Below are positions 9,539-18,580 of a stretch of 64,000 nt of DNA, one piece after another (positions within the stretch are counted from its first letter, which is position 1; each line of letters starts with the position of its first letter). A program made the translations under genes and the position numbers. The notes under the pieces are model-generated. The model ran no database searches and was not told the DNA's origin. It saw only the letters and a program-made list of their open reading frames with translations. Origin of the DNA: Psychrobacter sp. PL19 (lineage in GTDB: Bacteria > Pseudomonadota > Gammaproteobacteria > Pseudomonadales > Moraxellaceae); assembly GCF_017875835.1 (NCBI RefSeq), contig NZ_JAGING010000001.1, positions 1,922,001-1,986,000 on the forward strand. The letters run 5' to 3'.

Positions 9539-11668
9539 ATGGACCTAAATATGCATAACAATCAACCCAAGCTTCTAGTAACTGCGATTCGTTCTCAACT
9601 GTTTGTGACAGTGATGACAGCTGGTCTGACGATGACAGTGAGCCATCAGGCTGCCGCTCAAAACACGCTTGCAGAACCACCAATATTGAGTGGCCAAAAT
9701 AGTGCACAGAACCTATCCACACCATCAACAACGCTTACGCCAATTGTTGTCACCGCTAAAACCTACGAAGGTTATGCCGCTTATACACCAACATCAGGTA
9801 CCAAAACGGATACAGAATGGCTAGATGTGCCGCAGTCGGTATCGGTGGTCACCAAAACGGAGCTAGAAGATAGAGGTGCTGTGCGATTGTTGGACGCTGT
9901 AAAAGGGGTTGCAGGCTTGAATAACACGCTTGGCGAAGGTAGCCGAGACGAGTTTGTGTTACGAGGGTTCAATGGGTTGAACGATGTTTATAGCGATGGT
10001 ATGCGTGATGATGGCAAATTGCAGTCCTATCGCAGTTTGGCCAATGTAGAGCGAATAGAAGTGGTAAAAGGACCGGCAGGCGCTTTGTATGGACGCGGTA
10101 GTGCTGGCGGCATTATTAACTTAGTCAGTAAAAAAGCAGAAGGTGATGACTTTGATAAGGTACAAGCTCAAGTTGGCAGCGATGGCTTAGTAGTGACTCG
10201 AATAGATAGCTCGCATAAAGTATCTGATACTGTCAATGCTCGCATAAATGCTGAATATCGTCGTAGTGATTCCTATGTTGATCATGTCGATTCAAATGAT
10301 GTTTTCATTGCACCAACGGTTCGCTGGCAGCCGAATGACCAGCAAACTCTCGATGTATCCATCGACTTTATGCGTCAGCATCTCGTCCCTTATCGCGGTG
10401 TCCCGTCCAAAAATGGTAAGCCTGTTGATGTGCCAGTGAATACTTTTTATGGCGGCACCAATGATTACCAAGATTCAGACACGTGGAATGCCAAGGTCAA
10501 TCATGAGTTTGACATTAATGACAACATGACATGGACCAACCGGGCTTCATACAGCCATATCAGTTTAGAACAAAAAGGCACCCGTCAATCATCTGCTGAT
10601 ATTATCAACGATAAAGTTGAACAAACAGTCAATAATTTTGGCTACGACCCGCGTACTAGCAAGACGTTACAATCTGAGTTGGCTTGGAATCTTGGTAATC
10701 ATGAGCTGCTATTTGGCGCCGATTACAATGATATTGATATTGATTTGACCCTTGCTACTGATAAAAACATACCGTCTAAATCAGTATCAAATCCAGCGCA
10801 AGGGCCGACTGCTGATCCAGGGTTCCCCGCATTTCGTAAAAATAGCACCCAAAGCACCGGTATCTTTGCTCAAGATGTTTACCATATTGGCGACTGGTCA
10901 CTAGTAGGGAATGTCCGCTATGACAATATGCGTTTGAATCAAAGCTTTAAAGGTAAGGACATTGAGCTTAATGAAGACAAATTCAGCTACCGAACAGGCG
11001 TCGTCTATAATTTTAACGACGCCACCTCCGCTTATGCAACAATGGCGCGATCATGGCAGCTGCCTTACTCCGGCATTTTTATCAATCCAAAACTGGCTGC
11101 CCTTTATCAGACTGACCTAAAAGAGATTGGGGTTAAGACTTACTTAAATGATGACAGTATTATGCTCAATGCAGCACTATATCGAATCGATAAAGAAGAC
11201 CCAAAAACCAATAAGAATCGAGAAGTAACTGATAAAGATGAGTTCCGTCATCAAGGGATAGAGTTAGAAGCGCGAGGGAAGCTTCGTGACAATTGGGATG
11301 TGTCTGCAGGCTATAGCTATTTAGATGCAGAAGATAAAAAAACAGGGCTGACGCCAAATGATGTACCAGAGCAAACCTTTTCCTTATGGACAGCCTATCA
11401 ACCAAGTGAACAGTGGCGCGTTGGGGGCGGGGTCAATTATGTCAGTGATCGCTACGCCGGAGACGCAGAAGCAGTCGAACTGGATGGCTATACTACGATA
11501 GATTTGATGACCGCTTATAGCATGGGCAAACATAACCTGCAGTTGAATCTAAATAACGCCCTAGATAAAGAGTATGCATTAGGGGCTACCAATGGCACAT
11601 CGGGTAAGAATCAAATTGGTCTTGGCGCGCCTAGAACGTGGCTCTTAACGTACAACTATGAGTTTTAG
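9539..11668 (+). CDS. TonB-dependent siderophore receptor (Fiu/FhuE-like)
   Basis: A 709-aa outer-membrane receptor. The signal peptide ends near residue 40 (SHQAAAQN), the TonB box is LTPIVVTAKTYEG near 68-80, and the plug starts LDVPQSVSVVTKTELEDRG. A VERIEVVKGPAGALYGRGSAGGIINLVSKK block follows, and the barrel ends in ...LLTYNYEF. Plug spelling and length match TonB-dependent siderophore receptors of the Fiu/FhuE/BfrD type. ATG 9539 is taken as the start; a second in-frame ATG at 9551 is possible, and neither has a clear ribosome site. It is divergent from the FecA-like receptor and heads the uptake genes, like pvuA. Which receptor carries the local siderophore cannot be decided here. Confidence 0.9.
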   Translation: MDLNMHNNQPKLLVTAIRSQLFVTVMTAGLTMTVSHQAAAQNTLAEPPILSGQNSAQNLSTPSTTLTPIVVTAKTYEGYAAYTPTSGTKTDTEWLDVPQSVSVVTKTELEDRGAVRLLDAVKGVAGLNNTLGEGSRDEFVLRGFNGLNDVYSDGMRDDGKLQSYRSLANVERIEVVKGPAGALYGRGSAGGIINLVSKKAEGDDFDKVQAQVGSDGLVVTRIDSSHKVSDTVNARINAEYRRSDSYVDHVDSNDVFIAPTVRWQPNDQQTLDVSIDFMRQHLVPYRGVPSKNGKPVDVPVNTFYGGTNDYQDSDTWNAKVNHEFDINDNMTWTNRASYSHISLEQKGTRQSSADIINDKVEQTVNNFGYDPRTSKTLQSELAWNLGNHELLFGADYNDIDIDLTLATDKNIPSKSVSNPAQGPTADPGFPAFRKNSTQSTGIFAQDVYHIGDWSLVGNVRYDNMRLNQSFKGKDIELNEDKFSYRTGVVYNFNDATSAYATMARSWQLPYSGIFINPKLAALYQTDLKEIGVKTYLNDDSIMLNAALYRIDKEDPKTNKNREVTDKDEFRHQGIELEARGKLRDNWDVSAGYSYLDAEDKKTGLTPNDVPEQTFSLWTAYQPSEQWRVGGGVNYVSDRYAGDAEAVELDGYTTIDLMTAYSMGKHNLQLNLNNALDKEYALGATNGTSGKNQIGLGAPRTWLLTYNYEF

Positions 11669-11674
11669 TATATT

Positions 11675-11689
11675 TGATAATAATTATCT
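11675..11689 (+). promoter_or_regulatory. Fur box between receptor and ABC uptake genes
   Basis: TGATAATAATTATCT is a near-perfect 7-1-7 Fur inverted repeat (only the last base differs). It starts 6 bp after the receptor stop codon and 74 bp before the binding-protein ATG, giving the ABC genes their own iron-responsive promoter. Confidence 0.8.
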
Positions 11690-11748
11690 TATATCGTTAA
11701 CTGACATCCTAATCGTGCACATTCAATTGTAACTAAGAAAAGCTATTT

Positions 11749-12825
11749 ATGAATCAACGTCCAAGGCTAAGCATTATTTTACCTTTATTTGTTATTGCAT
11801 TAATTATTATTGGCGGTGGTATTTTTATTGTCAATCAGAAGAATAAAGCCGCTGCATCGCCGTTATCTAATAGTGCTGGTAATGACACGTCGCAAACAGC
11901 TATAACTAAGCCGAGCGTAAATAATGGGGTTCGTCTGCTGACTGACCAGCAAATCAAAGAGCGCTTGCCCAACCTTGAAAAGTATTCCAATAATCCAAAG
12001 CGAATCGTGGTTATGGAAAACTCATTTCTAGGGGATGTTTTAGCGCTAGGTCTCAAGCCTGTTGGTATTGCAGATGATGATAAGCCTGACAGTATTATTA
12101 CCGAATTTACCCAACAGATTTCAGACTACACCTCCATTGGCTCACGGTATCAGCCTAGCCTTGAGGCAATCGCTGATTTAAAACCAGATTTGATAATAGC
12201 GGACGAAGAGCGCCATACCGTCATCGCTGAGGAGCTTAGTCGAATCGCACCGTCGGTGGTGCTAAAAAGCCGCGGCGAGAGCTATGTAGAGAACATACAG
12301 ACGGCTCAATTGGTCGGTCATATCGTACATCAAGATCAAAAAATGTCTCAAGTTATTAACGTTCATCTACAGACTATGCGCGGCTTAAGGTCACAATTGG
12401 CTAAAACAAGACTTGCCAGTCAAAACGTTCAGTTTGCTATTGTTAGCGATAAAGGTATGTGGCTGCATGGGCCAAGCTCTTATGCGGGTAGCTTGCTCAG
12501 TTATCTTAATATACAAAGCCCCATCCCTAAGCAGATGGATGTCGCGTATATTGCCACTAGCCTTGAGCAACTGTTGGCAGCGGATCCCGATTGGCTATTG
12601 ATCGGTCGCTATAATGACCACACCCTTTATGATGAGTGGAAGTCCTCCCCACTATTTAATCAGCTGACTGCGGTCAAAAAAAATCAAGTCATCGAAGTAG
12701 ATCCAACTTACTGGGCGCTAAATCGTAGTATGCAGTCTGCTGAGCATATGGCTACCGAGCTGCTACAGATAGCCAAGCGAAAAGGTGGAGAAAGTGCAAG
12801 CATGTCTTCAGAATTGTCGAATTAA
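11749..12825 (+). CDS. Periplasmic ferric-siderophore binding protein (FecB/PvuB-like)
   Basis: A 358-aa class III periplasmic binding protein. Residues 8-28 form a hydrophobic segment (signal or membrane anchor) without a clear lipobox. The mature part shows KRIVVMENSFLGDVLALGLKPVGIADD, then SIGSRYQPSLEAIADLKPDLIIADEERH, the usual family pattern, and a C-terminal ATSLEQLLAADPDWLLIGRY block. It hands ferric siderophore from the receptor to the FecCD-type permease. It is the first gene of a binding protein-permease-permease-ATPase series like pvuBCDE, with a Fur box just upstream. Confidence 0.88.
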   Translation: MNQRPRLSIILPLFVIALIIIGGGIFIVNQKNKAAASPLSNSAGNDTSQTAITKPSVNNGVRLLTDQQIKERLPNLEKYSNNPKRIVVMENSFLGDVLALGLKPVGIADDDKPDSIITEFTQQISDYTSIGSRYQPSLEAIADLKPDLIIADEERHTVIAEELSRIAPSVVLKSRGESYVENIQTAQLVGHIVHQDQKMSQVINVHLQTMRGLRSQLAKTRLASQNVQFAIVSDKGMWLHGPSSYAGSLLSYLNIQSPIPKQMDVAYIATSLEQLLAADPDWLLIGRYNDHTLYDEWKSSPLFNQLTAVKKNQVIEVDPTYWALNRSMQSAEHMATELLQIAKRKGGESASMSSELSN

Positions 12826-12867
12826 TGCGTTGTAGCACTAGCGTCCTTTTGAATGGAGCAGGGCTTC

Positions 12868-13950
12868 ATGATTGAATTCCGAATGAATCGTTTGTCTCCT
12901 TTATCGCCTAAATATCAAACTATAAAGCGCCATGTACTGCGTGCGCTATTGTGGTGTGGGCTATTAGTAGTTTTATTTATTGGCTGCTGGCAAGGGTTAA
13001 CGGCCTATTCAAAATTTTCATTGTCGTTGGCTGATCTGATTCCATTATTGACTCAACATAATGGCAGTTATCCAGCGTCGATAAATACGCAATTATTGAT
13101 AGAAATCCGCATGCCGCGCGTGCTTGTGGCGATATTAGTGGGTGCCAATCTTGCGGTAGCTGGATTGCTTATGCAAGTGATTACTCGAAATTCGCTGGCG
13201 TCTCCTGCGGTCTTGGGCATTAATTCAGGGGCGGCTTGTGTGGTTGCATTGTCATCTATTGGTTTAGGCGTTGCCTTTTTAACATCTACCTTCTTGCAAG
13301 CTATGGTTGGCGCCGTCCTGTCTTGTGCCCTTGTTGCTGGATTGGCCGGCTATTTTTCTGGTCGCTCGGTTCATCCCGTTCGTCTTATTTTGTCGGGTGT
13401 CGCTATCAATGCCCTACTTATTGGTATTACGCGAGCGGCGCTTATTACTACAGATGAGCAAGCTTATGGCGTGTTGTATTGGCTGGCAGGCTCTATTGCA
13501 AATAGCCGCTGGGAGTCGATTCCAGTGCTAGCAATTACATCGATACTGGCATTGGGGTATGGTTGGTGGCTATCACCAAAACTAAATGTATTGGTATTGG
13601 GTGATGATGTGGCGAGCAGCCTTGGGGTAAACCTTCGAGCACTACAGTGGTCGTGTGGGGCATTGATTACTATACTGACTGCCGTAAGTGTCGCCGTGGC
13701 AGGCCCTATTGCGTTTGTTGGCTTAATCATTCCCCATGTTGCCAAGCGTCTTTTGAAGCAGGTATCTAATATGGCTTATGAGCAACTATTACCATTATCG
13801 GTGTTGCTAGGAAGTATATTGATGGTTTGGGCAGATGTCTTATCACGGGCAGTCGCTTATCCAGCGGAGACCCCAGTTGGCTTATTAACCGCATTGATTG
13901 GTACGCCCGTATTTATTGCGCTTGCGTGTAGACGACGACTAGATGGCTGA
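12868..13950 (+). CDS. FecCD-family iron-siderophore ABC permease (first)
   Basis: A 360-aa inner-membrane permease with about nine to ten hydrophobic segments. It carries the FecCD hallmark RMPRVLVAILVGANLAVAGLLMQVITRNSLASPAVLGINSGAA near residues 70-110, and GPIAFVGLIIPHVAKRLL near 280, the loop that docks the ATPase. I prefer ATG 12868, which has GGAG 9 bp upstream, over the in-frame ATG 12853. It pairs with the permease at 14142 to form the translocation pore. An unusual 191-bp gap separates the two permease genes. Confidence 0.9.
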   Translation: MIEFRMNRLSPLSPKYQTIKRHVLRALLWCGLLVVLFIGCWQGLTAYSKFSLSLADLIPLLTQHNGSYPASINTQLLIEIRMPRVLVAILVGANLAVAGLLMQVITRNSLASPAVLGINSGAACVVALSSIGLGVAFLTSTFLQAMVGAVLSCALVAGLAGYFSGRSVHPVRLILSGVAINALLIGITRAALITTDEQAYGVLYWLAGSIANSRWESIPVLAITSILALGYGWWLSPKLNVLVLGDDVASSLGVNLRALQWSCGALITILTAVSVAVAGPIAFVGLIIPHVAKRLLKQVSNMAYEQLLPLSVLLGSILMVWADVLSRAVAYPAETPVGLLTALIGTPVFIALACRRRLDG

Positions 13951-14101
13951 TAGAGTGCTTAAGTTTTCGATCGTTTTAAACGTTAAACTTAAATAACCCT
14001 TATGCCATTTATAGGTTAATTCCAAAAATTTCAATTAGATGGTGTTCTACTTCTAATTATTACAGCTACGGTTAAATATTAACCAGATGCTACTCGAAAC
14101 C

Positions 14102-14140
14102 ATATCAAGCAACCTTACTAAGCAATCATATTAAGCAACG
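14102..14140 (+). repeat. Three 13-bp direct repeats before the second permease gene
   Basis: ATATCAAGCAACC, TTACTAAGCAATC and ATATTAAGCAACG follow each other without gaps and end one base before the ATG at 14142. They occupy the ribosome-binding region, where no clear Shine-Dalgarno sequence is present. Confidence 0.7.
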
Positions 14141-14141
14141 A

Positions 14142-15173
14142 ATGATAACAAAAACTACTTCATCTTCGTCTCGTTCAAACTCGCTATCTGGTCGTAAGCC
14201 TGCACGTAGAGTGTTGGGGCTCATTATTGTGATGCTACTATTCCTTAGTGTCAGTAGTATATTTTTGGGTGCCAGTGAATTAACCATGGGACAAATCTGG
14301 CAAAATTTATATCAAGGCTTTAGCGGTGAGAAGGATTTTATTGTCTGGCAACACCGGTTACCCAGAACTATCTTAGCAATTTTAGTGGGTGCCAGCCTCG
14401 GTCTATCAGGGTCATTAGTGCAAGGGGTCATTCGTAATCCTCTCGCGTCACCGGATTTAATGGGAATCAGCGCGGGCGCAGGGTTCTGTGCGACCTTGTT
14501 GCTGGTTATGATTCCTACAGCACCGACTTGGTGGCTATCTGTCGCGGCCTCACTTGGTGGATTATTGGCATTTTGTATTATTATGCTATTAGCACAGGTG
14601 TCACAGCCCACGCCGGCACGATTAGCGCTTATTGGAGTCGCTATTAGTGCTTTTTTAGCCAGTGGGATTAATTTTTTGCTAGTGATTTATCCGGTTGAAA
14701 TTAATACCGCGATGATTTGGTTAACGGGTAGTTTATGGGGTCGCAGCTGGCAACATATCCCAATGCTAACCGTAATATTTACCGTACTGATGGCAGTTAG
14801 TATGTATTTGGCTTGGCGATTGGATGTGTTAGGACTTGGAGAGCAGACGGCATATCATCTTGGGGTATCCGTAAAACCATTAGAATTTACCACGTTGTTA
14901 ACGGCAGTAGTCATTGCTAGTTTGGCCGTATCCGTTGCAGGGACGGTCAGTTTTATTGGTCTATTGGCTCCGCATATTGCTCGGATACTCTTCGGGCATC
15001 AGCATCGCATCTTATTGCCTGCTTCAGCGCTGATAGGTGCCATTATTTTGGTGACTGCAGATTTATTGGCTCGCAGTTTATTTGCACCTATTGAGCTGCC
15101 GGCTGGGGTCTTGACCTCAGTGATTGGCGCCCCTTATTTTATCTTTTTACTTTCTCGCTATCGGGGGTGGTAA
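14142..15173 (+). CDS. FecCD-family iron-siderophore ABC permease (second)
   Basis: A 343-aa FecCD-type permease. RLPRTILAILVGASLGLSGSLVQGVIRNPLASPDLMGISAGAG near residues 66-108 is the family signature, and GTVSFIGLLAPHIARILFG near 267-285 is the ATPase-docking loop. The start ATG has no clear ribosome site, and three 13-bp repeats occupy the upstream region. The stop overlaps the ATPase start (TAATG at 15171-15175), so those two are coupled. Confidence 0.9.
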   Translation: MITKTTSSSSRSNSLSGRKPARRVLGLIIVMLLFLSVSSIFLGASELTMGQIWQNLYQGFSGEKDFIVWQHRLPRTILAILVGASLGLSGSLVQGVIRNPLASPDLMGISAGAGFCATLLLVMIPTAPTWWLSVAASLGGLLAFCIIMLLAQVSQPTPARLALIGVAISAFLASGINFLLVIYPVEINTAMIWLTGSLWGRSWQHIPMLTVIFTVLMAVSMYLAWRLDVLGLGEQTAYHLGVSVKPLEFTTLLTAVVIASLAVSVAGTVSFIGLLAPHIARILFGHQHRILLPASALIGAIILVTADLLARSLFAPIELPAGVLTSVIGAPYFIFLLSRYRGW

Positions 15174-15940
15174 TGCTATCGGTTAATAAACTACAGCTTG
15201 GCTATCACGGTGGTCAGACCGTTATTAAAAACTTGTCACTTGAGCTGCCAGAAAATAAAGTAGTGGGTCTTATTGGCCCTAACGGTTGTGGAAAATCTAC
15301 GCTACTAAAAGGGTTGTGTCGTCTTATCCAACCTCAGTCTGGTAAAATCCTATTACGAAAACAAGATATGGTTCACTTGTCTGGTCGGCAGATTGCTCGC
15401 CAGATATCGGTATTGCCACAAGCTCAAACCAATCCTGAAGGGTTAACGGTCAGACAGTTAGTTGAGTATGGGAGGACACCGTACGTTTCGCATTGGGGTA
15501 AATTAAGCGCTGTAGATCAGCAGATAGTGGATAGAGTAATGAATGAGATGTCTATTCAATCTCTGGCCGAGACGTCACTTGAAGCTTTATCTGGAGGGCA
15601 ACAGCAGCGTGCGTGGCTCGCTATGGTTTTAGCACAGGATACCGATATTATCATGCTAGATGAGCCAACCACTTATTTAGATATCTCCTACCAAATAGAG
15701 CTCATGAAGCTTATTCGGGGGTTAAAAGAACAGGGTAAAAGCCTGATTGTTGTGCTTCATGACCTCAACCAAGCAGCTAGATATTGTGATCTACTTGTTG
15801 TCCTGAAATCTGGTGAATTAAAAGCTATGGGAACACCTGAGGAGATAATGACAGAAGCGATGCTGGCTGAAATATTTGAGGTGCAAGCCAAAGTCATTAC
15901 CGATCCTATCGCTGGTTCACCGATGTGTATATATTTATAG
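15173..15940 (+). CDS. Iron-siderophore ABC transporter ATPase (FecE/PvuE-like)
   Basis: A 255-aa ABC ATPase that powers import of ferric siderophore. It has Walker A GPNGCGKST, Q-loop LPQAQTNPEG, signature LSGGQQQRAWLAM, Walker B DIIMLDEPTTYLD and H-loop VVLHDLNQAARYCD, all in the FecE/FepC spelling. I start at ATG 15173, which overlaps the permease stop and is preceded by a G-rich ribosome site (GGGGGTGG); a frame from GTG 15167 is less likely. It is the last gene of the uptake operon before a 218-bp gap with the Fur-controlled tonB promoter. Confidence 0.93.
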   Translation: MLSVNKLQLGYHGGQTVIKNLSLELPENKVVGLIGPNGCGKSTLLKGLCRLIQPQSGKILLRKQDMVHLSGRQIARQISVLPQAQTNPEGLTVRQLVEYGRTPYVSHWGKLSAVDQQIVDRVMNEMSIQSLAETSLEALSGGQQQRAWLAMVLAQDTDIIMLDEPTTYLDISYQIELMKLIRGLKEQGKSLIVVLHDLNQAARYCDLLVVLKSGELKAMGTPEEIMTEAMLAEIFEVQAKVITDPIAGSPMCIYL

Positions 15941-16094
15941 AAACCCCTATATCCTAAATGGCGCGTCGCTATTCATGGGCAGCGTAGGTAGTGACGAAAG
16001 TAAGATTCGTCGATCTTATAGCTAAATCTATTCAGATTAAAGAGGTAATGTAGAAAGCAAGAATCAATAATAGAAATATAATGATTAAATTTAT

Positions 16095-16109
16095 TGATAA
16101 TAGTTATCG
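16095..16109 (+). promoter_or_regulatory. Fur box upstream of tonB
   Basis: TGATAATAGTTATCG is a 7-1-7 inverted repeat of the Fur type, followed by a second half-site-like ACATTATCATTA at 16113-16124. It is 50 bp upstream of the tonB ATG. Confidence 0.7.
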
Positions 16110-16158
16110 TTTACATTATCATTAAGAAACTTTGGTTTCAGACAATTATTAGGGTGTT

Positions 16159-17055
16159 ATGGGTTCAACGAATTTTAACGTGCCACCGCTTAAATTAACA
16201 TTAACGGTTATGGGTTCTGTTGTCGTATTACATTTGCTGACGGCGATGACATTGGTGATGGTAAAAGCCCCTATAACTATTATTGAGCCGCTTAAAATAA
16301 CCCCACCTATAGAAATACAATTGATGTCAGCGCCTGTTCCATTTGAAGAGCCGACAGTAGAAATAGCAGAATTGGAGTCCCTAAAACCATCTAAAACGCA
16401 ATCTGACGTAAAACCTAAGCCTACGGTAAAGCCTAAAAAAACAATACAACCCGTTGCGAAAAAAGAAACGCTGAAGCCTAAAATCGATATTCAGCCTACT
16501 ACCACAACGAAAGTCGTAAAAAGTAAGCCTGTAATCAAACAACAGACAAAATCACAAGAAGCAGATGCTTCAGCTCAAGCAAATGCTTTAGCAGCCGATA
16601 ACGAACGTAAAATGTTGGCAGTACAAACCGAAAAGGCCACCCAACAGGCCCATGCTGAAGCCTTACGAGAAGCTAAGACAGCTCAAGACACTGCACGTGC
16701 AAAAGCAGAAGCCGCCAATGATAGAACTGCTGAAAAAGCCGCTGCCATAGCAAGCAATACACCGGTGAATTTTAATGCTAGTAATGCCAATTGGGCGTCC
16801 TCACCTAACTTTAATTTTCCTGCTCGTGCCAAACGTGGTACCAAGTCAGGTGATGTTTTTAAAGTGGTCTTAGTATTACAAGTTAATAAGCAAGGTGGTA
16901 TTGATAGCGTGGGCCTAGCACAATCTTCTGGTAATGCCATACTCGATAGAGAGGCTCAGCAGCAAGTACGTTCTGGCAAATTCAGACCTTTTATGAAAAA
17001 TGGCATACCAGTCGTAGGCAATGTGACTTTACCTATCAAATATGCAGTACCCTAA
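16159..17055 (+). CDS. tonB: TonB energy-transducing protein
   Basis: A 298-aa periplasm-spanning protein. It has a single N-terminal membrane segment (about residues 14-34), a Pro/Lys-rich rigid stretch (about 75-130, many KP pairs), a charged Ala-rich helix (about 140-200) and a C-terminal TonB domain with FPARAKRGTKSGDVFKVVLVLQV and GNVTLPIKYAVP at the end. It transmits the proton-motive force from ExbBD to the receptors. It is located between the uptake genes and exbB/exbD with a Fur box upstream, so this is a dedicated TonB system for the locus. Confidence 0.9.
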   Translation: MGSTNFNVPPLKLTLTVMGSVVVLHLLTAMTLVMVKAPITIIEPLKITPPIEIQLMSAPVPFEEPTVEIAELESLKPSKTQSDVKPKPTVKPKKTIQPVAKKETLKPKIDIQPTTTTKVVKSKPVIKQQTKSQEADASAQANALAADNERKMLAVQTEKATQQAHAEALREAKTAQDTARAKAEAANDRTAEKAAAIASNTPVNFNASNANWASSPNFNFPARAKRGTKSGDVFKVVLVLQVNKQGGIDSVGLAQSSGNAILDREAQQQVRSGKFRPFMKNGIPVVGNVTLPIKYAVP

Positions 17056-17179
17056 AAATTAGTTATTTATAAAGCTCATTATTTCTAAAGAACAGCTATT
17101 TATAATTTTTTCGAAATAAGCCTAAATGCGGTAGTCGCAGCGGGCTTATATGATTGCATAAAATACTAAGGAGTCTGGC

Positions 17180-17890
17180 ATGGACTTTACAAGCTACTGG
17201 CAATATAGCGACATGGTGACTAAAAGCCTATTCTTCGTGTTGCTGGCCTTATCCGTCATCTCTTGGATGACTGGTATTATTCGCGTACTGCAGAGTCGCA
17301 AATTAGCAGCCTGTGTTGCTGATGATTTGAGTCAGCAGATTCAGATTAAGCGTCCTGCGCTTATTGATTTTGATATGGCTACTCATCGCTTAATCATAGA
17401 ACAGACATTATTAAAGCATATCGGTCGTTACCGCTTTGCTAGTGAGCGCGGACTGCCTATTCTAGGTACGACTGCTGCTATTGCGCCATTTATTGGCCTA
17501 TTTGGGACAGTGTGGGGGATTTTTCATGCGCTACATAATATCGGTACTAGCGGTCAAGCAGGGCTTGGACAAGTGGCAGGACCCGTTGGTGAGGCGCTCA
17601 TTATGACGGGCTTAGGGATCGCAGTTGCCATCCCAGCTGTGGTGTTTTATAACCTTGCGGTGCGTATCAATCGCTGCGTTATGTACCATGCCAATGATAA
17701 AGCTCATGATTTATTGGCACTGTCTGTTGAATTAACAGAGATACATACATCAAGTAAGCCACAAACGCTAGTTAAAAAGACTTTTACTACTCTTAGCAAT
17801 CCTGATAGCAAAAGCGCTAATAGTGATAGCAGTGTCCCTTCTGATGAAAAAAATACTTATCCTCATAGTGCATCTACCTCTCGCTTATAA
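17180..17890 (+). CDS. exbB: ExbB/TolQ-family proton-channel protein
   Basis: A 236-aa inner-membrane protein with three membrane segments. The conserved block GLPILGTTAAIAPFIGLFGTVWGIFHAL near residues 93-120 and VGEALIMTGLGIAVAIPAVVFYN near 137-159 are the MotA/TolQ/ExbB signature. The Ser/Asn/Lys-rich tail after about residue 190 is longer than in many ExbB proteins. AAGGAG precedes the ATG. With ExbD it forms the motor complex that energises TonB. Confidence 0.92.
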   Translation: MDFTSYWQYSDMVTKSLFFVLLALSVISWMTGIIRVLQSRKLAACVADDLSQQIQIKRPALIDFDMATHRLIIEQTLLKHIGRYRFASERGLPILGTTAAIAPFIGLFGTVWGIFHALHNIGTSGQAGLGQVAGPVGEALIMTGLGIAVAIPAVVFYNLAVRINRCVMYHANDKAHDLLALSVELTEIHTSSKPQTLVKKTFTTLSNPDSKSANSDSSVPSDEKNTYPHSASTSRL

Positions 17891-18031
17891 AGATGTTATA
17901 AAGTAGATATAAAAGAGCTATAAAAAGGGTTGTATTGGATAGTTTGTTCTAGGATCGAGCGAACATTTAGTTAGAATACTTATACCCTTATAAATGTATT
18001 ACCACACTATTAAAAGTATATTGAGGACATT

Positions 18032-18433
18032 ATGGCATTTCAATTAGGTGATGATGACGTTCAAAGTATGAATGAGATGAACCTTATTCCACTTATTGAT
18101 GTCATGTTGGTATTGATGATTATCTTTTTATTGACGGCGACTGTTTTGAATCCAACAGTACCTTTAAATTTGCCTAAAACCAGTGCAGTAGTTAGTGAGC
18201 AGCCGCCAGAAGTCATTCAAATCAGTATTGATAAAGATGCAGGCATATTTTGGGACAGTGACCCTATTAGTATGAATGAGTTGGAAGCGCGTCTGCAACA
18301 ACAGAGCGCTACTGGTAAGGATCCTTCTGTACAATTGCGTGCGGATAAAGAGGGTAAATACGATACGGTCGCGCAAGTATTGGCTGCTGCTAGCCAAGCA
18401 GGACTGAGTAAGATTGCTTTCGTGAACGAATAG
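18032..18433 (+). CDS. exbD: ExbD/TolR-family protein
   Basis: A 133-aa protein with one N-terminal membrane segment. MNEMNLIPLIDVMLVLMIIFLLTA carries the essential membrane Asp of ExbD (here in LIDVML), and a periplasmic C-terminal domain follows. It is the proton-conducting partner of ExbB. The start has TGAGGAC 5 bp upstream. It is the last gene of the siderophore region, with a hairpin terminator about 115 bp further on. Confidence 0.92.
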   Translation: MAFQLGDDDVQSMNEMNLIPLIDVMLVLMIIFLLTATVLNPTVPLNLPKTSAVVSEQPPEVIQISIDKDAGIFWDSDPISMNELEARLQQQSATGKDPSVQLRADKEGKYDTVAQVLAAASQAGLSKIAFVNE

Positions 18434-18549
18434 CAATTAATAATAGGAGTTATCTACAACAGTAGGCTACTTATATAAACCAGCTCTACTACCAGCAAAA
18501 AAACTCAGATAATAAGAAAAATAAATAAAATAATAGGCTTTATCTTCCT

Positions 18550-18580
18550 CCTTGCTTGGGCAACCTAGCGAGGCTTTTTT
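18550..18580 (+). terminator. Terminator after exbD
   Basis: CCTTGCTTGG and CCTAGCGAGG pair around GCAA and are followed by CTTTTTT. Confidence 0.65.
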
